A stretch of 64,000 nucleotides of DNA, taken from the NCBI GenBank assembly GCA_028274465.1, contig CM051456.1, positions 79,532,753-79,596,752 of the forward strand. The letters are read 5' to 3'. The notes below the pieces were generated by a model that was not told the origin of the DNA, did not search any database, and saw nothing but the letters and a program-made list of their open reading frames with translations. Position 1 is the stretch's first letter. Every line of letters begins with the position of its first letter. This DNA comes from Plantago ovata (Eukaryota; Streptophyta; Magnoliopsida; Lamiales; Plantaginaceae). Of the stretch, positions 12,787 to 23,014 are shown piece by piece. Position numbers and translations under genes: made by a program.

Positions 12787-15700
12787 TTAGCGAGTTCGGC
12801 TATCGGTGAAATCAGTGACCGGGGTGGTCGCGCTTGTAGCTCCTCGCGCAGAGCTCAGTTCTTGAACCTCAGCATTGTCTCGCTCCTGAGCTTGAGCCTC
12901 TTGGATGGCCTTTTCGTACATAGCCAGCTCAGGCTCGACAAAGTCAGCTGCCCGCCCGATGACCGGATCACTCAGCTTCACCCAAGCAGCGTTCCGAAGA
13001 GCTCCCTTCTCGAATGGATAAAGGATCCCGCTCCTTAAGCAATCGGGCACCCAGGCGGGAAGGTAAGCTGGTTTGCTAGGATATGGAACTTCGGGGTCGG
13101 TCACCAGCTCACCAAACTCGCACGCCTCGTGCATCTCCTCGTCAGGATAAGGAGTAAGGTCCTCGCGCCTCCCAGGATGCAAGTCCTCGCGATCATCAGG
13201 ATCGAAGTCAGCAGGGAGCAAGTTAACCCTCTTCAGCTGGCCAACACACGAGAAGAAGCCCTCCTCGCGAGACGCCACTTGAACGTCTCTTTGAGCCATC
13301 ATGTAGGTGGCCGAAGACATGAAGTCGCGAGCAGCGGCGACTCGGCTACCCTTCAAGAAAGAAAGGATGCTTGCCTTAAACTTTTCCATGCAAATGGATA
13401 AAGTAGCATAGGCACCCTTAAAGCCCTTACTCCTCGCCTTCTCCTTGGACAGCTCCTTCTCGAGCTCATCCACCTTGGCTCGCAGCTTCCCGGACTCAGT
13501 CTTCGAGACCTTTACCTTAGACTCTGAAGCAGCAAGCTTCTTTTCCAGCTCCTCGATCACGACCCCGATATCGGCGCGATCGGCTGCAACTTGACCATAG
13601 GCCTCCTTTAAGTTCTCGAGCTACAAAAGGATGACACAGTTAGCGAGGAGGAAAAAATTTATACTTAGAAAAATTTACAACAAAAGGAATGATGAAAAGT
13701 ACCTGAAGCGAGCACATGCTCAACTCGTGTGCCCGGTCAAGGTCGCTCATCTGAATGAGCCGCTTCACTTCATCTCCAGAAGCGGCGACCCTACCCTTCT
13801 TTCGGGCAGGTTCATTGTTCCCTCCTAGGGTGAGCTTCCTCGCGCCCTTCTTGGCCGCCGGCTTTTCAGGCCTCTTCTCGGCCTCAATGGTGTTGAGCGC
13901 CTCCTCTTCGGCCTCTTTGGCCAGCTTAGCCTTCTTCGCTGCCGCTTCCTCCTCGGCCCTCTTAATCGCCTCCATGGGATTTTCCCTCGTCTCGAGCCCC
14001 TCTTGCACCAAGGCGTCCCGATGATGCGCAACATTCCGGGGAGGGGTCAAGTTGAGAGAACCAAGGATCTTGGTCTCCTTATTGGCCAGCCTTTGCTTTC
14101 TCCTTTGTTCCTCTTTCGCGGCGAGAGTCTTCGGCATGATCCACTGGAACCAATAGGCTGCAAGATAAAAAACACAAGTTAGTACGATCGAGGAGCAATA
14201 AGAATCGACGAGGAATGGAAAAAAGCGAGGACATACTACAAACAAGTAAAACAAGCAAATGAAAAATACAAGTCTAAAGGCTATTTTTCTAGCTTACCGA
14301 AGAGGACTTTCTTTGTATATCGGTTCCCGATATACCCCGTGTACGAGTAGGGCGAAAGGCCCGCCAAGAACGGAAGTGGCTGGAGGACCAGTCCCCAGTA
14401 AAAGTACTTCTCGAGATGAGGTCCCCGATTTTGCTCTTCCAGCTCCATGACCCAAGGATCAGACTCCTCGGGCAGGGGATGCTTATCTGCAATCTTTCCC
14501 CTAAACATCAGCTTCGGAACTCCCCACTCCGCCTCCTCCTCGCTCATATTAGGTAGCTTCTTCTTCTTGATATAGAAGTACCTATGGAACCATTTGTAAC
14601 CCGAGGAGCTGGGAGCGTCCATGATGACGCCCAATCCTGGTCGGCATTAAAGTAGTAGAAGTACTTGTTCCCGGAGATCATCGAGACTCGGAACAGTTGG
14701 TTCAAGTTATGAAAATTCAGCTCGATCCCTCTCTTCATGCAAAAGACTCCAAAGCAGACCAAAGTCCCGAAGGCACTCGGTACCAGTTGCCAAGGAGCGA
14801 TCCCCAACGTGTTGAAGATGTCGCGGAAAGCATTGCAGAACGGAAGTATCCATCCTCGATCCAAGCTTAGGCAATGCACGGCCATGTACCCAGGAGGAGC
14901 ATTGTAGAAAGTCTGGTCCTCCTTGGGCACGAGGATGTCGACCTTACTCTCCGGAAGAGTATACTTCCATCTTAGAGTAGCAACCTCCTCGACCTTAACA
15001 GTAGAAGAGGTGGTCGGGATGATACCATCCTCGTTCTTCTCACCCTCTGGATCGGGGAGGTCAACGGTGCGGGCACTCTTAGTGAACTTCTTCTCAGCAG
15101 CCTTAGTGGCTTTAGGCTCAGGCTCCTCGACAGCCTTGGCCTTTTTACTCTTACCGGAGCGAGAGCGCTTGCTCGCTCTCTTCTTTGCCTTCTTCGCATC
15201 AGCAACCATCTGAGCAAGGCGCATTTCGTATTCCTGCTCCTCGAGCGGATTAGGTGCTCGAGTCTCACTCGGAAAGGAAAAATCGATTGTGGTCGGATCA
15301 ATGGAGTGATAGCTGGTCTCCTCCTCGCGTGCGAATCTGTTCGCATCTCTGATGGCCCGCCTTTGCACTTCCGAGAAGGAAGGAGACATAGTGCTCGGAC
15401 CAGCTTCATCCCGATTAGCATCTCCGATCGCCAAGGGAACTTCCTCCTCCTCCTCGTCGGTAACAACGGCCTTCCTAGTGGTTTGAGGGGGAAATCTGAC
15501 CCTTTTCGGTGGAGGACTAGTCCGAGGAGAGGTAGCTTCATCATCCTCCTCACTCTCCTCTTCAATCTCATCGCTATCGATGATCTGCACTGGGATCGGG
15601 GCCTTCCCGCGTTGGACTGAGTGCTCACCCTCCTCATAAAGTGACAAGGCTAACTCCGGCCTCTCTGTATCATCCATGTCCTCGATCCTGATTTCTGCAG

Positions 15701-16073
15701 GAGGGACCACATTAACCGCTCCGTAGTTGCGGCCATGAACATGGGCAGCGCGAGTAATCAACTCCGCGGACACCCCAGGGTTTGAAGGACCACCCTCCGC
15801 CTCCGTCCGATCATCGATGAAATCATCATCCTTAGTACGGTGCCTTTTACGGAAAACCAGTTGGTAAAGATCCTCCTCGCTCTCCGTCTCCTCACCCGCC
15901 TCCTCGGCAGCTTGCTCGCCATCATGCTCGACCGGGGGCTCCTCGGCAGCTTGCTCCAAGGTGTCATCCAGAAAGGTCGCCGATACGTCTGACGTATCAG
16001 GCGACGTAGTATGGTCGCTCCCATACTCTCCAGCGGCCGACTGGTTCTGACTGTCGTCGCTCCTCTCGGACAT
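12787..16073 (-). pseudogene. Antisense accessory gene of element B (Transposase_28-type, putative gypsy transposon protein)
   Basis: A gene-like region runs on the strand opposite to gag-pol. The ATG chosen is at 16073-16071 (MSERSDDSQN), because it sits one base after a good splice acceptor. Reading order: an acidic Glu/Asp-rich N-terminal part; a basic Lys/Arg-rich patch; a globular domain around 14900-14620 with PPGYMAVHCLSLDRG and FRDIFNTLGIAPWQL, which matches what I know of the 'putative gypsy type transposon' family (Pfam Transposase_28); an Ala/Glu/Lys-rich helix-forming part; a coiled coil near 13560-13400; and an acidic tail. Two GT-AG intervals are seen at 14297-14158 and 13702-13621. 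Antisense extra ORFs are known in Tat-clade elements such as Grande. The function is unknown. At least one break is present. Confidence 0.72.
13621..14297 (-). other. Two intron-like intervals in the antisense gene of B
   Basis: Interval 14297-14158 begins GTAAGC and ends TTTTTTATCTTGCAG. Interval 13702-13621 begins GTACTT after TTCAG and ends CCTTTTGTAG. Both are T-rich, unlike the G/C-richer flanks, and both lie where coding similarity between flanking parts would otherwise be interrupted. Splicing is inferred from borders and composition. Confidence 0.6.
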
Positions 16074-16074
16074 C

Positions 16075-16650
16075 CTAAAGGTGGGCAAAGAAGAAATTAG
16101 GATGGTTTGTGATAGTCCGAGAGGTCCGTTTAAGTGTATTCATTACGTTCGACCTCCTGAACGGAGAAAAATGAAGAAGTTATCCTACGGAGCGACCAAC
16201 CGCTCTAAACAAGTGAGAGCGAGGAGAGAGCATGCAAACATGTATATAAGCAGTAGAGCGAGCATGCTAACAAGCAAATCGAGGAGTATACGAGCGACCA
16301 ACCGCTCGAAAAAACAAAGATCTTACAGTTACTTCTACGGCCATAACATAAGGAGGAGGCAACAGGGGTTAACAGCAAAGATAAAAATGCATATGAAATG
16401 GGGAACTACTCCTACGGCCATACAAGTCGAATTGATTCAATTCGATCCCATTAAGGTCCATCTACAGGTCCGTTTACAGATAATTAAGTTCATGGCCGTT
16501 CAAAGGCCGCCGTCCACCGGCAAATTTTCAGGCGACCATTCCGTGAAGAAAATGAAAAACACGAAATCGAAAAAAGACGAAACCGAAAGCATGTAGGGGT
16601 GAATTCATGCAAAAAAAGAGGCAAGTAAAGGCAAGAAATAGGAAACTTAC
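16075..16650 (-). other. Probable leader intron of the antisense gene of B
   Basis: GTAAGTTTCC at 16650 is a strong donor. TTGCCCACCTTTAG ending at 16075 is an acceptor placed one base before the ATG at 16073. A long 5' leader intron next to the start codon is common in highly expressed plant genes. The interval contains no coding domain. Confidence 0.5.
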
Positions 16651-16866
16651 TTGTTGATTAAGTTGGTAAAGGTTGGAAGCCGGAAAGAAAACCGGAAAAG
16701 TTGAAAATCCGCCTGAAAATCGGATCCTGGACGTCGGAATTGGCTCCTCGCGCCTCCCTTGTCTCGATCACCTAGCTTGTCGATCACTCAAATAGGCTCC
16801 TCGCTCTCTCTTTTTTGCTCTGAATATTCGGATTGCGGAAAGTGTGGAATGACCGAGTATCGAACT

Positions 16867-16874
16867 ATTTATAG
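16867..16874 (-). promoter_or_regulatory. TATA box for the antisense gene of B
   Basis: On the minus strand CTATAAATAG lies about 220 bases upstream of the proposed leader donor at 16650. Together with the leader intron it gives the antisense region its own promoter, separate from the LTR. The upstream stretch 16900-17140 is GC-rich and contains no other feature that I can name. Confidence 0.55.
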
Positions 16875-17141
16875 AAGGGTATCTCGGGGATACGAAACGA
16901 CGCATGCCCTCGCTCCATCCGGATCGACCACGTGGCCATGATCAACGGCCCAGATTACGGCCGTCTGGCGAATTACGTACTTTACCCTCGGCGCTCCCGC
17001 TCGGGCTCGGGCACACTTCCCGAAGCCAGCGCGGATTACCTCAAGGTTATTCGTAGCGCGAGCACCCCTCCTCGAAACTTCACCTATAAAAAAGGATGGC
17101 ATGACAAAAAAATGACGGACACGTTGCGCGGGATCGAGGAG

Positions 17142-17339
17142 CCATTCTCACAAATATCTCTCCTCGAGATATTTTGCAAAGAAAAAGCGGCAGGAAGTCA
17201 TTCCATTCCATTCTCACAAATATCTCTCCTCGAGATATTTTGCAAAGAAAAAGCGGCACGAAGTCATTCCATTCCATTCTCACAAATATCTCTCCTCGAG
17301 ATATTTTGCAAAGAAAAAGCGGCAGGAAGTCATTCCATT
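17142..17339. repeat. Tandem repeat, three units of 66 bp, upstream of the antisense promoter
   Basis: Three nearly identical 66-base units start at 17142, 17208 and 17274. Each contains an imperfect dyad around CTCCTCGAG (ATATCTC...GAGATAT). They lie about 270-470 bases upstream of the antisense TATA box and about 250 bases before the polypurine tract. Tandem repeats near the 3' end are frequent in Tat-clade elements; an enhancer role is only a guess. Confidence 0.85.
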
Positions 17340-17574
17340 CCACAAAGGAATACTTACCTGGATCCGATCTCTGCCAGCAAACATACCTCTTTTCATAAGG
17401 TCCGAGCAACGTCTACTCGCACCCTATAAAAAGGGGGGGGGGAGGGAGAGATAGGAGGAGGGAAAGATACCAAGGTGCGAATACGGAAATCCTTTTTCGC
17501 CCACTACTAGTCGAGGCTCTCCTCGACCTCTACTTCAACATAGTTCCTCAACTATCTTCTACAAAGATACTTGG

Positions 17575-17590
17575 AAACTAGGGGGACATA
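17575..17590 (+). other. Polypurine tract of element B
   Basis: AAACTAGGGGGACATA lies directly before the 3' LTR. It fixes the LTR start at TGTTAG. Confidence 0.8.
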
Positions 17591-18346
17591 TGTTAGTGTT
17601 GAAATATGTCCAGTCCGCATGTACGAACTGGAGCGGTCTAAGAGCGCGACAAAGCATCATAGGCCGTCCCTCAAGGGGCACGACCACACCCAAGTATGTC
17701 ACTAAGGTGTGGACCGACCAACATAGGGTCCGACCATCACTGGGAGGACAACCCTCAAAATAAGCTCATCATAAGGACAAAGCTGCTAGTGAGCTCGAGG
17801 AGCATCTCTCTATGGCTCGAGGAGGTCCTTACGTCAAGGTAACGCTCCTTGAGAGAAACTGAGCAGGACACTACTCGCACCTTCCATGTACAAGGAGGGC
17901 TCGAGGACCCGGAGCGACCAGTCACGGTTGCTCCGTCGGGCCAAGGCCCACGGACCTCCTTAATGGGCCTGGGCCGAGGAAGGCCTCAATCCTAGCCGTA
18001 CACGTGTCGTGATCCTACGCGACCGGAAGTTGAAAGGCCACGAGTATATAAAGGCCTCATTTACTCCTCAACAGTAAGCAATAACACCTCTCAACCACCA
18101 CATTTACTACTCGTACTAGGGAAGCCTCACAACTCCCTACTCGTAAAGTCGCCTCTCCGGTCTGATACCTTACAGACCGTGTAAGAGACACTAACCCCCC
18201 CCCCCCTCTAGTCTATTTCAGGTACGAGGAAGCTACAAGAAGGCTCACTTCCTACCTCAGAGGAACACTACAAGAAGAAGAACTAGAATGACTTAGATTA
18301 GCGACTTATTGCGAACTTAGAAAGAAACACGAATTACCCTTCAACA
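17591..18346 (+). repeat. 3' LTR of element B (756 bp)
   Basis: It matches 5106-5859 with about six substitutions and a longer C run. It ends CCCTTCAACA and is followed by the target duplication GTCAC. Confidence 0.92.
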
Positions 18347-18351
18347 GTCAC
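18347..18351. other. Right target-site duplication of element B (GTCAC)
   Basis: It pairs with GTAAC at 5101-5105. The sister LTR shows GTCAC at this site, so this copy is the unchanged one. Confidence 0.85.
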
Positions 18352-18690
18352 ATTTTGTGTTTTCTGCATTTTCAGGCACTTAGGTACGAAACGGCATTTT
18401 TGGAGTTAAAAACGAGCCTTTTTGATGGAAAAGATGGCCCCGTTGAAGTTCCCCAATCTCCGTGGCTTGTTCGTGAGTGTCTGAGCCTCAATAAGCATTG
18501 AGAAGGATGAGTCCAAGGCACCCGAGGGCCGTACCAGGGCAAAATAATTGAGTTGGAAGACAAAAATCTGCCCAGGAGCCAAGCTAAGCGCCTGGAATAG
18601 TGAAGCGCTCCGCTTCATTTTCCAGGAGTTTTGGCACAGCAGCCAAGCGGACCGCTTGACCGCTTGGCCCTTCCAAGCGGTCCGCCTGGA
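18352..18690 (+). repeat. Left LTR of composite A, continued after B
   Basis: The sequence continues the LTR from 5105 and matches 24297-23960 in reverse. It ends within a cluster of CCAAGCG/CGCTTGG palindromes near 18650-18690, where the sequence changes to internal DNA of the same family. Confidence 0.8.
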
Positions 18691-19430
18691 CCCTGTACCC
18701 AGATTTTCCTCGTTTTTTCCATTCTTCTCACCTTTGCGCACCCGTTTTCACTTGTTTCTTGAGTCTTTTCAGGTACTACTCTTTTATAGGAGTTGGACAC
18801 GAACCTTTATCTCTGGGAAGTGTACTTTCAATCAAAATTTTTCCTTTTCATTCAACTTTTCTTTGCTCGAGGACGAGCAAAAGTTTAGGTTTGGGGAGGG
18901 GGTATTGGATTTTCAGTACTATATGCTTGTGTGGTTCATAAATGCCTGATTTTACTCAAGTTCATGTGATTTGTCGTGTTTTTTTCAAATTTTTGCATGC
19001 ATATCATCCCTAGATTAGTTGTTGCACGTTGTTGTGTGTGGAGTTTATTGCCAAGTCTTTTGAACTTTTTTATTGAGTAGACTAAGTGTTTATGACCATT
19101 GATCATATGTTGCATCACTTTACAAGTAGTTTGAGGCTTGTCTCGCTTGGTTTGTCACATTCGCATGTGCACTAGTTAAGCTTAGTAGTCTCGACATCAC
19201 CTTGAGTGGTGTTTCTTCTGCTGCGGTTCACGATGGCCTTATGAAATGATGCACGTTTGAGTCTATGGTTGTAACCCGTGTAATTATGTACGAGAGAGGC
19301 GACAAGTTCTTCACCTCGATTAGAAATTGCCAAATGCCTAGGAAGGAGGTAGTGTGAGGTGTGCGATTCCTTGTATTAAACCTATTCTATCGAATAGGTT
19401 TGGGGAGGGGATTGCCTTATTGATCTTGTC
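18691..19430 (+). repeat. Internal (pre-3'-LTR) fragment of the A family lodged inside the LTR
   Basis: About 740 bases match the region 27060-27740 of A3 in reverse, which in A3 lies between the coding part and the 3' LTR. It contains the hairpin at 18863-18880 followed by a G-rich purine tract, and the AACCTATTC hairpin at 19379-19400. No coding domain is present. Its location between two overlapping LTR parts points to a template switch during reverse transcription. Confidence 0.75.
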
Positions 19431-20676
19431 TTTCCTTTTTGATGGAAAAGATGGCCCCGTTGAAGTTCCCCAATCTCCGTGGCTTGTTCGTGAGTGTCTG
19501 AGCCTCAATAAGCATTAAGAAGGATGAGTCCAAGGCACCCGAGGGCCGTACGAGGGCAAAAAGATTGAGTTGGAAGACAAAAATCTTCCCAGGAGCCAGG
19601 CTAAGCGCCTGGAATAGTGAAGCGCTCCGCTTCATATTCCAGGAGTTTTGGCACAGCAGCCAAGCGAAGCGCTTGGAGGGCCCAAGCGCTTCGCTTGCCA
19701 AGCGCTCCGCTTGGCCTCTCCAAGCGGTCCGCTTGGCAGCGGTTACGTTTTCGGATTTTCCTTCTTAACTCTGATCTTCAGTTACTTTTTCCATACTTTT
19801 GAACATTGGCTTCGTTTTGGCAGAGCTCCTAAGCCCCAAAACTCAGAGAAAACTCAGATTACATTGTATTTTATATTGGATTAAAGGTTTTGGCATAGGA
19901 TTGCATCCATTGTTTCATCTACGGAGAGGTTTTCATCAATACCCACCGATTAGTGACAGCTTGGTGGTAACATTGTATCATTATCTCTTGTCTAGTAGTT
20001 TGATTAGATGTATTCTATTTACAATTCATATGATTTGATGTCTATGTTGATGAATATGAGTAGCTAAATCCTTTGTGTTGGTGGTAGAATGTAGAATATG
20101 CATGCTATGGGTTATGTTTATGCTTACATGAGATTGTGATTCAATCTTGCTGCAAATTCCTTCATATGATTCTTAGTTGCCTATAAAATATATTCGAATT
20201 GAGTATAGTGACAAACTTTTGGTCAATGAAAGCTATAGGGTTGTATGTTAGAGATTTGCAGCATGCTAGATAAATGGTGTTAGTGACAAACACCTCTAAA
20301 GTATTGATAGTGGTCTTTTATGATGTGTGTCTTGAAATTTACCTAGACGAGTTGCTTAGCAGACTTGATCGAAGGTTTTACGCACTGAACTTGTGAGCAT
20401 ATTCGTAACCCATGCATGTGTATTTGATTTCTACCACCAAACGTTTTCCAAACTTGATTACAACAATCTGATTTCTCGTTGCTTTGTTCTAAGAAAACAA
20501 TTCTATAAACACTTGAACACGTTGTCTGAAATAACTAGCAAAAACCACAAACAAAGCCACGTTAGGTCCCGAGAGAACGACACTCGGGGACAACTTGCCA
20601 TTGCACTCTAGTTTGTGTAGTGATAAGTGTTCTTTGGCTATTAAACAAATTTAATTGGTGAAAAACGACATCATCA
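19431..20676 (+). repeat. Second, overlapping part of the left LTR of composite A
   Basis: The LTR restarts at GATGGAAAAGATGGCCCCG, repeating what is already present at 18421, and runs to the LTR end ACATCATCA. It holds a palindrome cluster at 19660-19737. I see no convincing TATA box. Confidence 0.82.
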
Positions 20677-20679
20677 ATT

Positions 20680-20697
20680 TGGCGCCGTTGCCGGGGA
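20680..20697 (+). other. Primer-binding site of composite A, left half
   Basis: TGGCGCCGTTGCCGGGGA lies three bases after the LTR. This site type is usual for Athila-like Gypsy elements. Confidence 0.85.
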
Positions 20698-20946
20698 CTT
20701 AACTCCTTTGGTTGGTGTTTTTGTTTTGGTTTTTCAGCCAACATCACTTTCTCACCTCATTTCTTTCCCCCTATCTTTTTCAGAAAATTTATCTAATCTG
20801 CTCTTGGTTACCTTGCGTGCTTGCGCTCTTTGTATATATTATTAGATTAGAGGTTTTTTTTTCCTTGCAAGTTTTTTTAATTCTTTTGTGGATTCTGCTC
20901 CTTGGTTTCTTGTTTCCTCATGTGGAGAAACTAGTTCCTTATAAGG

Positions 20947-21684
20947 ATGAGTATGCGAGCTTCTTTGACAAGGTATGTGCAACCTCGAGGGCCTTGCATA
21001 ACATTGGACGAAGATTGCAAGGATTATGACTTTGATCCTTCGTGCTACTCCATTGTTTCCACGTTTTCGAGTGGTGATGATCCAAGAGGGTTCTTAGACA
21101 CGTTCGAGGAAGGTGTGTTGAGGATACCTCGGGAGAATGTGGAGGGGGTTATTTTATCACATGAGCAGCTTTGTATAAGAGGATTTATGGGAGCCTTGAG
21201 AGGGAGCGCTCGTGAAAGGCTTAGAATCCCGCCGGCAAGATCATTGCACACTTGGGATGAAATAACCAACAAGTTTCTGGAACATTGGGATTGGGACTCA
21301 CCTCCCGGTTCAAAGACATGGACGTCTCACTTTGCTAGTCCGCCACCAGAAATCGACATAGCCAATGTAGAGGAATGTTGTGAAGAATCTATTGATGAAG
21401 CCTCTTCAGTGCTTAGCTTGGATTCCACGTCCTTAACTGAGGATGTCAAGACTGTTGGTAAAGAAGAAGTCGTGGAGGAGGTGATGACTGAATCCATTGC
21501 TTCACCTGAGTCAGACAGTGTTGTCTTGAGTTGTGTTGAGATCGAGGAGCTACTCTCTGAAGATTTTGGTGTCTCTGAATCGACATGTTTGGATTCTATT
21601 GCTACAGACACTCTTGATCTTGTCTCCGATGTTCTTGTCCATGCACCCACCTATGAGCTTCAAGGGAGTTTTGATCCACTTTTT
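20947..21684 (+). pseudogene. gag-like reading region, left half of composite A
   Basis: About 245 residues open with a conserved N-terminal part (PRGPCITLDEDCKDYDFDP) and a short gag-type core (GDDPRGFLDTFEEGVLRIPR, then FMGALRGSARERLRIP and TWDEITNKFLEHW). The core resembles the Athila gag pattern in which a Trp or Leu helix precedes 'TWDEL...KFL'. An acidic Ser/Glu/Val-rich tail follows. The same protein family is at 36994-37713 and, reversed, at 22004-22744. The region runs into the head-on junction at 21685. No pol follows, so the element depended on another for movement. Confidence 0.7.
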
Positions 21685-22003
21685 TCCTATCTTAATCACC
21701 TAAGGCACCAAGACAAACACTAGACTAAACGAATCACGACAAAAGGCACACAGGCCACAACTACAAAAGCAATAAAGAAGAAAAACTAAACTACATGCAA
21801 AGAAATACCACAAAGGTTATCCATTATCAAATGGGAACGAATCTTGTGCATTCGTTCCATTACTCCTTGCATCTTGGGAACCATCTTTGGCTCCTCTCCT
21901 CAAGTCCTCAAGCAAATCCATGATTCCCTGAAAATAAAAATCAACTAAATTAACAAAATCAAAATATAAGAAATAACTAAAGGAATCAGAGGGAAAATAA
22001 AAA
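21685..22003. other. Loop between the inverted halves of composite A
   Basis: This 319-base stretch belongs to the minus-strand half: 21685-21815 matches 27812-27900 of A3 in orientation, and 21816-22003 is the end of the minus-strand gag-like region. The junction at 21685 falls in a T run that is also present at 27803-27812 of A3. Confidence 0.7.
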
Positions 22004-22744
22004 GAAAAAAGTGGATCAAAACTCCCTTGAAGCTCATAGGTGGGTGCATGGACCAGAACATAGGAGTCAAGATCAAGAGTGTCTGTAGCAATAGAATCCA
22101 AACATGTCGATTCAGAGACACCAAAATCTTCAGAGAATAGCTCCTCGATCTCAACACAACTCAAGACAACACTGTCTGACTCAGCTGAAGCAATGAACTC
22201 AGTCATCACCTCCTCCACGACTTCTTCTTTACCAACAGTCTTGACATCCTCAGTTAAGGACGTGGAATCCAAGCTAAGCACTGAAGAGGCTTCATCAATA
22301 GATTCTTCACAACATTCCTCTACATTGGCTATGTCGATTTCTAGTGGCGGACTAGCAAAGCGAGATGTCCATGTCTTTGAACCGGGAGGTGAGTCCCAAT
22401 CCCAATGTTCCAGAAACTTGTTGGTTATTTTCATCCCAAGTGTGCAATGATCTTGCCGGCGGGATTCTGAGCCATTCACAAGTGCTCCCTCTCAAGGCTC
22501 CCATAAATCCTCTTATACAAAGCTGCTCATGTGATAAAATAACCCCTTCCACATTCTCCCGAGGTATCCTCAACACACCTTCCTCCAACGTGTCTAAAAA
22601 CCCTCTTGGATCATCACCACTCGAAAACGTGGAAACAATGGAGTAGTACGAAGGATCAAAGTCATAATCCTTGCAATCTTCGTCCAATGTTATGCAAGGT
22701 CTTCGAGGTTGCACATACCTTGTCAAAGAAGCTCGCATACTCAT
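21817..22744 (-). pseudogene. gag-like reading region, right half of composite A
   Basis: This is the reverse-oriented sister of 20947-21684, nearly identical over the shared part, with the same N-terminal and TW...KFLEHW core. It extends further at the C-terminal end with a Phe-rich stretch and a short conserved tail (DLLEDLRRGAKDGSQDARSN) that is also found in element C near 37801-37880. It carries a small number of breaks. It codes for no protease or RT. Confidence 0.7.
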
Positions 22745-22993
22745 CCTTACAAGGAACTAGTTTCTGCACATGAGGAAACAAGAAACCAAGGAGCAGAATC
22801 CACAAAAGAATTAAAAAAACTTGCAGGGAAAAAAAAACCTCTAATCTAATAATATATACAAAGAGCGCAAGCACGCAAGGTAACCAAGATCAGATTAGAT
22901 AAATTTTCTGAAAAAGATAGGGGGAAAGAAATGAGGTGAGAAAGTGATGTTGGCTGAAAAACCAAAATAAAAACACCAACCAAAGGAGTTAAG

Positions 22994-23011
22994 TCCCCGG
23001 CAACGGCGCCA
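22994..23011 (-). other. Primer-binding site of composite A, right half
   Basis: On the minus strand TGGCGCCGTTGCCGGGGA follows the end of the right LTR, a mirror image of 20680-20697. The intervening 22745-22993 is leader sequence equal to 20698-20946. Confidence 0.85.
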
Positions 23012-23014
23012 AAT

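Larger units (their letters stand above)
5106..18346 (+). mobile_element. Element B: Tat-clade Ty3/Gypsy retrotransposon with an antisense gene
   Basis: B is 13.2 kb and has paired LTRs, a primer site, gag, pol in the order protease, RT, RNase H, second RNase H and integrase, a 5.6-kb region after pol and a polypurine tract. The second, archaeal-type RNase H between the first RNase H and integrase is the hallmark of the Tat clade. The LTRs differ by about six substitutions plus the length of one C run over about 755 bases, roughly 0.8%. At 1.3e-8 substitutions per site per year this gives about 0.3 My. B looks structurally complete, but pol is broken at about four places. It inserted into the left LTR of composite A. 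Confidence 0.92.

Noticed and set aside
17142-17339. CRISPR-like array
   Set aside because: The three units are contiguous tandem copies without spacers, in a plant retroelement.
17080-17409. Open frame with a repeated peptide on the minus strand
   Set aside because: The repeat is the 66-bp tandem unit; 66 is a multiple of three, so any frame repeats. No start context or domain.
20947-21723. A host gene encoding an acidic protein
   Set aside because: It follows an LTR and primer site, has relatives at 36994 and 22744 in the same context, and carries a gag-type core.
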